Source: Pseudomonas sp. Root562
GTDB taxonomy: Bacteria; Pseudomonadota; Gammaproteobacteria; Pseudomonadales; Pseudomonadaceae
Assembly: GCF_001427125.1 (NCBI RefSeq)
Contig: NZ_LMGK01000012.1
Coordinates: 241,430 to 305,429 of the forward strand
Reading direction: 5' to 3'
Length of the DNA: 64,000 nt
The notes below the pieces were generated by a model that saw nothing but the letters and a program-made list of their open reading frames with translations, was not told where the DNA came from and made no database searches. A program made the position numbers and the translations under genes. This document shows, one piece after another, positions 56,560 through 64,000 of this stretch (position 1 is the stretch's first letter; every line of letters begins with the position of its first letter).

Positions 56560-57497
56560 TCGTGACCTGCCTCGCCGTAGACCGCTTTGAGAATGTCGGC
56601 GGCGCCCTGGCTCAAGAGATCCTCGGCCACTTGCACACCCAAGGCTTCGGCAGCACCACGTGGCGCACGCGCCTGGGCGCTGAGCAGCAGGCCACCGCTC
56701 GGATCGCCCACCAGGCCACGCAGCCAGACCTGCTCGCCTTCAAGCACGGCGTAACAGGCGATAGGCACCTGGCAGCCGCCATTGAGGTGTTTGTTGAGAG
56801 CACGCTCGGCGGTCACGCGGGTGGCGGTGTCCTGGTGATGCAGCGGCGCCAGCAGCGCATGAATTTCGCTGTCGGCAGTCCGGCACTCAATGCCCACGGC
56901 GCCCTGGCCACCGGCCGGCAGGCTGTCGTCGACGCTGATGGCCGAGGTGATGCGATCTTCAAAGCCCAGCCGGATCAACCCGGCAGCGGCGAGAATAATG
57001 GCGTCGTATTCGCCGGCATCCAGTTTGGCCAGACGCGTATTGACGTTGCCACGCAGGAAACGGATTTCCAGGTCCGGACGACGGGTCAGCAACTGAGCCT
57101 GGCGGCGCAGGCTCGACGTGCCGACGATGCTGCCTTGCGGCAACTCGTCCAGGCTGGAATAGGTATTGGAGACGAATGCATCACGCGGGTCTTCGCGTTC
57201 GCAGATGCAGAAAAGGCCGAGCCCTTCGGGGAAGTCCATCGGCACGTCTTTCATCGAATGCACGGCGATGTCGGCTTCGTTTTCCAGCAGGGCGGTTTCC
57301 AGTTCCTTGACGAACAGGCCCTTGCCACCGATTTTCGACAATGGCGAGTCGAGAAGCTTGTCGCCTCGACTGACCATCGGCACCAACGTCACGAGCAAAC
57401 CCGGGTGGGCCTGTTCGAGACGGGCTTTGACGTATTCGGCCTGCCACAGGGCGAGAGCACTTTTGCGGGTGGCGATGCGGATTTGGCGAGAGGACAT
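56556..57497 (-). CDS. hemC: Hydroxymethylbilane synthase
   Basis: Polymerises four porphobilinogens. 313 residues. The dipyrromethane cofactor cysteine is in [13 protein letters not shown], and the N-terminal [18 protein letters not shown] and SLKDVP-type loop ([14 protein letters not shown]) are present. It is the first gene of the hemC-D-X-Y operon, 138 bases downstream of algR, and in P. aeruginosa this promoter responds to AlgR; I do not see a clear AlgR box here. Confidence 0.97.
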   Translation of the reverse strand: MSSRQIRIATRKSALALWQAEYVKARLEQAHPGLLVTLVPMVSRGDKLLDSPLSKIGGKGLFVKELETALLENEADIAVHSMKDVPMDFPEGLGLFCICEREDPRDAFVSNTYSSLDELPQGSIVGTSSLRRQAQLLTRRPDLEIRFLRGNVNTRLAKLDAGEYDAIILAAAGLIRLGFEDRITSAISVDDSLPAGGQGAVGIECRTADSEIHALLAPLHHQDTATRVTAERALNKHLNGGCQVPIACYAVLEGEQVWLRGLVGDPSGGLLLSAQARAPRGAAEALGVQVAEDLLSQGAADILKAVYGEAGHE

Positions 57498-57635
57498 GGA
57501 TCAATCCGTACTGAAAAGATACGACGGATAATAACAGCTCAGCCAAATCCACTTTGACTTGTATCAGAAACTACTCGGCCTCCCTGGCCCCGGATATCCG
57601 GCAATCGGGTGTGAAACTCGCCTGCGAACAGCGAA

Positions 57636-58382
57636 TCAAAGCTGTTGCATCATTTTCCGCACGCCGGCCACATGGCGTCGACTGACGATCAATGCGTCAC
57701 CGTTCAGGCCTTTGAGAAACAGCTGGAAATGCCCAAGCGGTGTGCGTTGCAAGCGTTCGATGCGTTCACGGGCAACCAGCGCGTTACGATGGATCCGCAC
57801 GAAACGGTCACCGAATTCGTCTTCAAGTGCCTTGAGCGGCTCATCGAGCAACACTTCGCCCGCTTCATGGCGCAAGGTCACGTATTTGTGATCGGCGATG
57901 AAGTAGACCACCTGGTCCAGCGGAATCAACTCGATCCCTTTACGGGTGCGGGCGCTGATGTGGCTGCGGGGACCACTGCCGCTTTCGGCAGCCGGACGGG
58001 TCAGGGCCGAGAGTTGAACACGATTGGGGCGCTCGGCTTTTTTTAATGCGTCTTGTAAATGTTCAGTTCTCACAGGTTTCACCAGATAGCCTACGGCGCT
58101 GGCCTGTAAGGCTTCCACGGCAAATTCATCGGGCCCGGTGCAAAACACCACGGCGGGCGGAGTTTCACGTTCGCACAATCGTGCGGCCACCTGCAGGCCA
58201 TCGAGGCCCGGCATACGGACATCGAGCAGCACGATGTCCGGTTTGTGGCTGTCGATCAGTGCCAACGCTTCTTCGCCATTCGTGGCGCTGGGCTCCAGGA
58301 CACTGTATCCCTCGAGTTCGCCAACCATTCGGCTCAGGCGCTCGCGGGCTAGGGGGTCGTCATCAACGATCAGGACATTCAT
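57636..58382 (-). CDS. algR: AlgR, LytTR-family response regulator
   Basis: A 248-residue regulator of alginate, type IV pili and virulence in P. aeruginosa. Receiver domain (1-120) with the phospho-acceptor Asp54 in VLLDVRMPGLDG and the acidic pocket Asp7-Asp9 (VDDDP), then a LytTR DNA-binding domain (about 140-245, DQVVYFIADHKYVTLRH and RFVRIHRNALVARE). The start at 58382 overlaps the end of an algZ remnant as ATGA. The usual partner kinase AlgZ is truncated. Confidence 0.96.
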   Translation of the reverse strand: MNVLIVDDDPLARERLSRMVGELEGYSVLEPSATNGEEALALIDSHKPDIVLLDVRMPGLDGLQVAARLCERETPPAVVFCTGPDEFAVEALQASAVGYLVKPVRTEHLQDALKKAERPNRVQLSALTRPAAESGSGPRSHISARTRKGIELIPLDQVVYFIADHKYVTLRHEAGEVLLDEPLKALEDEFGDRFVRIHRNALVARERIERLQRTPLGHFQLFLKGLNGDALIVSRRHVAGVRKMMQQL

Positions 58383-58603
58383 ATTGCGCTGGATTCCTGC
58401 GTGAGTCTTGCACAAGGATAGCGTAGACAGGTGAAGTGACGTCCGTCACCGCGATCCACGCTAAGACTAGCGCGAGCGTCAAAAAGTGCCGCTTGTCGGG
58501 CAGCTAAATTTTCATCTGCCGGGCGATTGGCGGCCCAGGCCCGCTTTGGCGACACATCGCCACAGGGTTTGCTGATACGCAATACGGACACCCCTCTTCT
58601 TAT
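58379..58603 (-). pseudogene. algZ: Remnant of algZ (fimS) sensor kinase, C-terminal end only
   Basis: The frame ending at 58379 has its last 74 residues in the pattern of the C-terminal end of a LytS-type kinase ATPase domain: GVSVLRISKPCG, then ARQAALFDARASLSVDRGDG and RHFTCLRYPCARL. The glycine-rich box expected before the last helix (GNGLALENI-like) is degraded to ANRPADENLA. The stop overlaps the algR start as ATGA, the arrangement expected for algZ-algR. About 280 residues of an intact AlgZ, including the membrane and histidine parts, are absent. The rest of the 58383-58834 gap, from 58604, holds no gene I can support. Confidence 0.6.
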
Positions 58604-58834
58604 AGTCAGCTTTGGCACCAGGAAGTGCGCTGATCCTATTGTCCAACTGTAGACGGTTGCCGAGACGATATTGCTCAATTGAAAAATATCGTTGTGCAAT
58701 TCGTCCACGGCTTGACCTGACACAACTCACGACATGAAAAACCAGTCGACCAGTGTCACCGACACGATTGGCAACCCTGTTATTATCCGCGCCAGTTTCA
58801 ACGCCATTTTTCTTCAGCCGATACGAGCGAATTC

Positions 58835-60229
<1,395 letters not shown>

Positions 60230-60233
60230 AAGT

Positions 60234-60323
60234 ATCGCGGGCAAGCCCGCTCCCACAGGATTGGCGCCGAGTCACCATCTGTTGACCGACACAATATCTG
60301 TGGGAGCGGGGCTTGCCCGCGAT
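60234..60323. repeat. REPIN after argH
   Basis: Arms begin ATCGCGGGCAAGCCCGCTCC at 60234 and end GAGCGGGGCTTGCCCGCGAT at 60323. It lies between the convergent argH and glutathione transferase genes. Confidence 0.9.
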
Positions 60324-60347
60324 GGCTGACTCAGGAGCGCTGCAAAT

Positions 60348-61007
60348 CTACTTCTTGGCTGCAATCATCGCCATGAACGCCGGCATCGCCGCGTCCTTGT
60401 CCGCAGCAATCCGTTGCACATTCGGATTCTGCTCCAGCCGCTGCAACAGTGCCTTCGCTGCCGGCAGCTCGGCCAACAAATCGATATCGAACAGTTTCTT
60501 GGCGACCCCGCACGCCAACGGCACGCTGTACAGGAAATACAGATCCGCCACGCTCAAACTGTCGCCCGCCACGTAAGGGCTGAATTTGCCGTGTCGGCCC
60601 AGGGACGCCATGCCCAGCAGCAGCTCGGTGCGGGTCTTTTCCTTGATGGCATCCGGCAATGTCGTGCCGAAAAACGCTTCGCCATAGCAGGCACGGCCCG
60701 GCAGTTCGATATACAACTCGATCTCCTTGGCCAATGCCAGCACCTGCGCCCGCTCGTAAGGATCGCTGGGCAGCAGCGGCGTGCCTTTCTGGCTTTGCTC
60801 GATGTATTCGAGAATGACGCTGGTTTCATTGATGAAACCCTGCTCGACGCCCAGCACCGGTACTTTTCCACGCGGGCTGATGGCGAGCGCTTCCGGGGTT
60901 TGCCCGGCGTAAAACGGCACTTCTTCGAAGGGCAGGCCTTTTTCCAGCAGAGCCAGTTTGACCATGTTGTAGTAGTTGCTGACAGCAAATCCGTAAAGCT
61001 TGAGCAT
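60348..61007 (-). CDS. Glutathione S-transferase family protein
   Basis: A 219-residue protein with an N-terminal thioredoxin-like domain (MLKLYGFAVSNYYNMVKLAL, with a Ser-Asn-Tyr active-site segment, and a glutathione-binding INETSVILEYIEQ) and an all-helical C-terminal domain. I take the ATG at 61007 rather than a GTG before it. The natural substrate is unknown. Confidence 0.9.
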   Translation of the reverse strand: MLKLYGFAVSNYYNMVKLALLEKGLPFEEVPFYAGQTPEALAISPRGKVPVLGVEQGFINETSVILEYIEQSQKGTPLLPSDPYERAQVLALAKEIELYIELPGRACYGEAFFGTTLPDAIKEKTRTELLLGMASLGRHGKFSPYVAGDSLSVADLYFLYSVPLACGVAKKLFDIDLLAELPAAKALLQRLEQNPNVQRIAADKDAAMPAFMAMIAAKK

Positions 61008-61131
61008 CACATAGCCTCCAGGCCGTGCGGGGTGGGCAGTGCCTGTTTATAGAACGCTGCGGCGTTTCTTGCCAGCAGCATCACGGGCATGAATGCGGGT
61101 AAACTGGCCATCTTTCCCCAAGGAGCCTGCC

Positions 61132-61416
61132 ATGAGCGAGCCAACCGATATCGATGCCGACGAAGAAGAGTTCGCCGAGAATACGCTGGTCGAAGCTATC
61201 GAAAACCAGATCGAAAGCGACAACCCGCCAGCAGCCAAGGCAACGTTCAACAAGTTGACCCTGGTAGGTTACGAGCGCGAAGAAATCCTCAATCTGATGG
61301 CTCACGTTCTAGCGGTAGAAATCGACGCAATCCTCGAAGAAGACCGCGCATTCAACACCCAATGGTATGAAGCAGCGCTGCGCGCATTGCCGGAACTGCC
61401 ACCGGAAAAGAAATAA
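61132..61416 (+). CDS. Small acidic protein of unknown function
   Basis: A 94-residue protein beginning MSEPTDIDADEEEFAENTLV; about a quarter of residues are acidic, the middle is helical (KATFNKLTLVGYEREEILNL) and it ends LPELPPEKK. The ATG follows AAGGAGCCTGCC. No family is recognised with certainty. It has the look of a conserved pseudomonad protein, lying between a transferase gene and a TIGR02647 gene, both on the way to cyaA. Confidence 0.75.
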   Translation: MSEPTDIDADEEEFAENTLVEAIENQIESDNPPAAKATFNKLTLVGYEREEILNLMAHVLAVEIDAILEEDRAFNTQWYEAALRALPELPPEKK

Positions 61417-61477
61417 ACCAGCGTGTGTGCCCGTGTAAGCCTCGCCGCGGTTTATCTGAAAACCTCGTCACGGCTCT

Positions 61478-61500
61478 TCGCGGGCAAGCCTCGCTCCTGC
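61478..61500 (-). repeat. Single REP unit
   Basis: TTCGCGGGCAAGCCTCGCTC is the core of the GTAGGAGC-type unit in reverse, without an inverted partner nearby. A separate hairpin (CTGCGGCACCCCGCAG) follows at once. Confidence 0.7.
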
Positions 61501-61625
61501 GGCACCCCGCAGCCGGGGAAAGCCGCCCCAGGCAAAAAAACCCTGCCGCCAGCACTGGACATGCCGCACGAGTGAGATCACCTTAGGGGCGCTGTCGTCC
61601 AATTCCTAGAAAGTCTGGAGTCCTT

Positions 61626-61871
61626 ATGTCGCTTACCCCTGAGTTGGTTGCCGAACTGGAAGTCCTCGCACTCTTCAACCTGGACAGTTCCCAGGAAGGT
61701 TTGAAAATTCATCAGACCGCTGCCCCGAAACACATTGCCGCTGCCAAACGCCTGCATGAAAAAGAATTGATCGACCAGCCCGATGGCGGTTATCTGACCA
61801 GCCTGGGCCGTGATGCCGCTCAAAGCGTACAAACAGTCCTGACCATTCTGAGCGTCCAGGAAACAGCCTGA
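61626..61871 (+). CDS. TIGR02647 family protein
   Basis: An 81-residue protein, MSLTPELVAELEVLALFNLD at the start, with a winged-helix-like end (AAAKRLHEKELIDQPDGGYL then TSLGRDAAQSV). TIGR02647 is a small family of unknown function with possible DNA-binding character, which I infer from the shape only. The ATG follows GGAGTCCTT. It is followed by a hairpin GGAAACCCC/GGGATTTCC near 61890-61910. Confidence 0.83.
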   Translation: MSLTPELVAELEVLALFNLDSSQEGLKIHQTAAPKHIAAAKRLHEKELIDQPDGGYLTSLGRDAAQSVQTVLTILSVQETA

Positions 61872-62074
61872 ATCGCCCCTTCGCCCACGGAAACCCCTGC
61901 CATGGGATTTCCGCGGGCCAGCCGGGTTGCCCGTTTCTGCCGAGCGCTGTCGCCAGGCGATAGAAATCTGACGTCAAAAAACAAATTCAGCTTAAAAATC
62001 CCGTGGCCGAGGCGCTAAACTGCCCCTCACCCGAGAGCCCCACACCCGAGCCCCGCGAGCCGGTTTGAGCTGAC

Positions 62075-64000
62075 ATGACCCGCACCCATGAAATCCGCCC
62101 CGATCTGGAAGAGGGAATCGACCGAAAGGTTCTCAGCCAGCTGCGCGCACGTTTTCTGAAGCTCAATGACGGCCGCCTGGCCCGTGCCATAGAAGGCTTG
62201 TCCACTCGCCAGCAATTGGTATTGAGCCTCTTGCCGTTGTTCTTCCACGTCAATCATCCACTGTTGCCAGGCTACGTTTCCGGCAACACGCCGGCCGGCG
62301 TGTCGAATTACGAGCCGGACACCCACGTCCTGGCCGAAGCCCAGCGCCTGACCCGATCGTTTTCCTACAAGCCGCGCCACGGCAGCAATCCGCCCAGGCC
62401 GATTCACGGATTGTTTCTGATGGGCAGCCTCGGCACGCTGGCCCAGGCGGATCAGAGTGATATGGACGTGTGGGTGTGTCACAGCCCGGACTTGACCGAA
62501 AACGAACTCATTGAGCTGCGCAAGAAGTGCCAGCTGCTTGAAGCCTGGGCGGCGAGCCAGGGTGCGGAGGCGCATTTCTTTCTGATTGATCCGGTTCGTT
62601 TCGTTCGCGGCGAGCGCGATAAACAGCTGAGTTCGGAAGACTGCGGCACCACCCAGCACTATCTGCTGCTCGACGAGTTCTATCGCACTGCCATCTGGTT
62701 GGCAGGGCGCACACCGATCTGGTGGCTGGTGCCGGTCTACGAAGAGGCGAGTTACGACCGCTACACTCACACGCTGCTCTCCAAGCGCTTCATCCGCGCC
62801 GACGAAAGCCTGGACTTGGGGCATCTGGCCTTTATTCCACCCGGCGAGTTTGTTGGCGCCGGCCTGTGGCAGCTGTTCAAGGGCATCGAGTCGCCGTACA
62901 AATCGGTGCTCAAGCTGCTGCTGACCGAGGTTTACGCCAGCGAACACCCCAGGGTCCAGTGCCTGAGCCTGCGCTTCAAGCAAGCGGTGTTCGCCAATCA
63001 GCTCGATCTCGATGAGCTGGATCCATATGTCGTGGTTTACCGGCGCATCGAAGAATATCTCGTCGCCCGAAATGAACCGGAACGCCTGGAACTGGTGCGT
63101 CGCGCGCTGTACCTGAAGGTCAACCGCAAACTGACCGGCAGCGGCGGCCGCACCCAGGGTTGGCAACGCTCGCTGCTTGAACGCCTGGCCCATGAATGGA
63201 AGTGGGACCAGCGACAACTGGCGCTGCTCGACAGCCGCAGCCAGTGGAAAGTCAGGCAAGTTGGATCGGAGCGCCGCGCCCTGGTCAACGAACTGAACTA
63301 CAGCTACCGCTTCCTGACCCAGTTCGCCCGCAACGAACAAACCGTCAGCCTGATCAACAAACGCGACTTGAGCGTGCTCGGCCGTCGTCTCTACGCGGCG
63401 TTCGAGCGCAAGGCCGACAAGGTCGAGTTCATCAATCCGGGCATTGCCCCCGACCTGGCCGAAGACACCCTGACGCTGGTGCACTCGCCCGACAAGAAAG
63501 AATCCGGACAAAGCCAATGGGGCTTGTACAACGGCAGCCTCAATGCCCTCGAATGGGAGCATTTCGCGCCGATCAAGCGCAGCCGCCATCTGCTTGAATT
63601 GCTCACTTGGTGCCACCGCAACGGCGTGATCGACAGCAGTACGCGCCTCGCCTTGCACCCCGGCAGCAGCGATATGAGCGAATTCGAACTGTTCAATCTG
63701 CTTGGCAGCCTGCAACAAAGCATTCCCTTGCCGCTGCCAACCGTTGCCGAAGAGCCTTTGCTGCGCGCCAGCGTGCCCAGCGAAGTGCTGATTCTGGTGA
63801 ACGTCGGCATCGACCCGCTCAAGCATCACCGCGACTTGAACATCCTGATGACTACCGAGCGCACCGACTCACTGAGCTATGCAGGGGTCCGCGAAAATCT
63901 GGTGTTGACCCTTGACCAGGTCACGCTCAACAGCTGGAACGAAGTGCTGGTCAATCGTTACGACGGCCCGCACGCCCTGCTCGACTGCCTGCGCGATTAC
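62075..64000 (+). CDS. cyaA: Class I adenylate cyclase, N-terminal part (cut by window edge)
   Basis: Makes cyclic AMP. 642 codons of a gene of about 950 in the family are visible; it runs off the right edge. The catalytic nucleotidyltransferase motif FLMGSLGTLAQADQSDMDVW shows the GS-x9-DxD pattern. Start MTRTHEIRPDLEEGIDRKVL, at 62075, follows a weak site (TGAGCTGAC). The regulatory C-terminal half is only partly present. It follows two small unknown proteins on the same strand. Confidence 0.93.
   Translation, partial: MTRTHEIRPDLEEGIDRKVLSQLRARFLKLNDGRLARAIEGLSTRQQLVLSLLPLFFHVNHPLLPGYVSGNTPAGVSNYEPDTHVLAEAQRLTRSFSYKPRHGSNPPRPIHGLFLMGSLGTLAQADQSDMDVWVCHSPDLTENELIELRKKCQLLEAWAASQGAEAHFFLIDPVRFVRGERDKQLSSEDCGTTQHYLLLDEFYRTAIWLAGRTPIWWLVPVYEEASYDRYTHTLLSKRFIRADESLDLGHLAFIPPGEFVGAGLWQLFKGIESPYKSVLKLLLTEVYASEHPRVQCLSLRFKQAVFANQLDLDELDPYVVVYRRIEEYLVARNEPERLELVRRALYLKVNRKLTGSGGRTQGWQRSLLERLAHEWKWDQRQLALLDSRSQWKVRQVGSERRALVNELNYSYRFLTQFARNEQTVSLINKRDLSVLGRRLYAAFERKADKVEFINPGIAPDLAEDTLTLVHSPDKKESGQSQWGLYNGSLNALEWEHFAPIKRSRHLLELLTWCHRNGVIDSSTRLALHPGSSDMSEFELFNLLGSLQQSIPLPLPTVAEEPLLRASVPSEVLILVNVGIDPLKHHRDLNILMTTERTDSLSYAGVRENLVLTLDQVTLNSWNEVLVNRYDGPHALLDCLRDY

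Noticed and set aside
62027..63829. A 600-residue minus-strand frame
   Set aside because: Antisense to cyaA, whose catalytic motif and start are clear; long shadow frames are common at this base composition.

Overview
The window is a GC-rich chromosomal segment of a fluorescent-type Pseudomonas, most likely the P. fluorescens group. Three things point there. The gene order argH - (algZ) - algR - hemC - hemD - hemX - hemY - dsbB - algQ - FKBP - algP matches the P. aeruginosa alginate-regulator region. The zapA-6S RNA-ygfA and ygfB-pepP-ubiH-ubiI blocks are typical gammaproteobacterial ones. Many short palindromic REP/REPIN elements of the kind common in fluorescent pseudomonads sit between genes. 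I see no prophage, insertion sequence, CRISPR array, tRNA or rRNA, so this is almost entirely core genome.

Layout, left to right. 1-6.8 kb: argA (cut by the window edge) and argE of arginine synthesis, a CYTH-CHAD triphosphatase, an Lrp-type regulator divergent from a small ACT-like protein, an orphan GspE/PilB-type ATPase and a DUF2388 secreted protein. 6.9-11.6 kb: glycine cleavage genes gcvP, gcvH, gcvT. 11.7-14.5 kb: a ferric-iron ABC importer (permease and binding protein, no ATPase). 14.7-19.5 kb: the operon ygfB-like, pepP, ubiH, hotdog thioesterase, ubiI. 19.7-22.5 kb: a coiled-coil protein, zapA, 6S RNA, ygfA, a 51-residue membrane peptide, an EVE protein and a FliL-like exported protein. 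22.7-31.4 kb: quinone oxidoreductase, TonB-domain protein, glpT (with GlpR-type operators), ChaC-type cyclotransferase, a ferredoxin-reductase coupled to ubiD, rho, trxA. 31.5-35.3 kb: a FadR-type regulator divergent from a polar amino-acid ABC importer. 35.6-43.3 kb: ppx convergent with the hemB-ppk pair, DedA, fatty acid hydroxylase, elbB. 43.5-49.9 kb: YaiI-like protein, cytochrome c/FTR1 iron permease, LysE exporter, MscS channel, YheS-type ABC-F protein, TIGR02444 protein. 49.9-58.8 kb: algP, FKBP isomerase, algQ, dsbB, hemY, hemX, hemD, hemC, algR and a remnant of algZ. 58.8-64 kb: argH, a glutathione S-transferase, two small unknown proteins, and cyaA, cut by the right edge.

Themes. 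Haem synthesis (hemB, hemC, hemD plus hemX/hemY), iron supply (two importers), polyphosphate metabolism (ppx/ppk) and alginate/stress regulation (AlgR, AlgQ, AlgP) share the region. The observations I rate highest are the apparent loss of the sensor kinase gene algZ next to an intact algR, a Pho box placed at the canonical distance from a -10 hexamer upstream of hemB-ppk, two GlpR-type operators before glpT, a three-copy exact tandem amplification of a REP unit, and REP elements that supply the stop codons of argE and of the EVE gene. I found no clearly new multi-gene system; the novelty is in regulation, gene loss and small unknown proteins.
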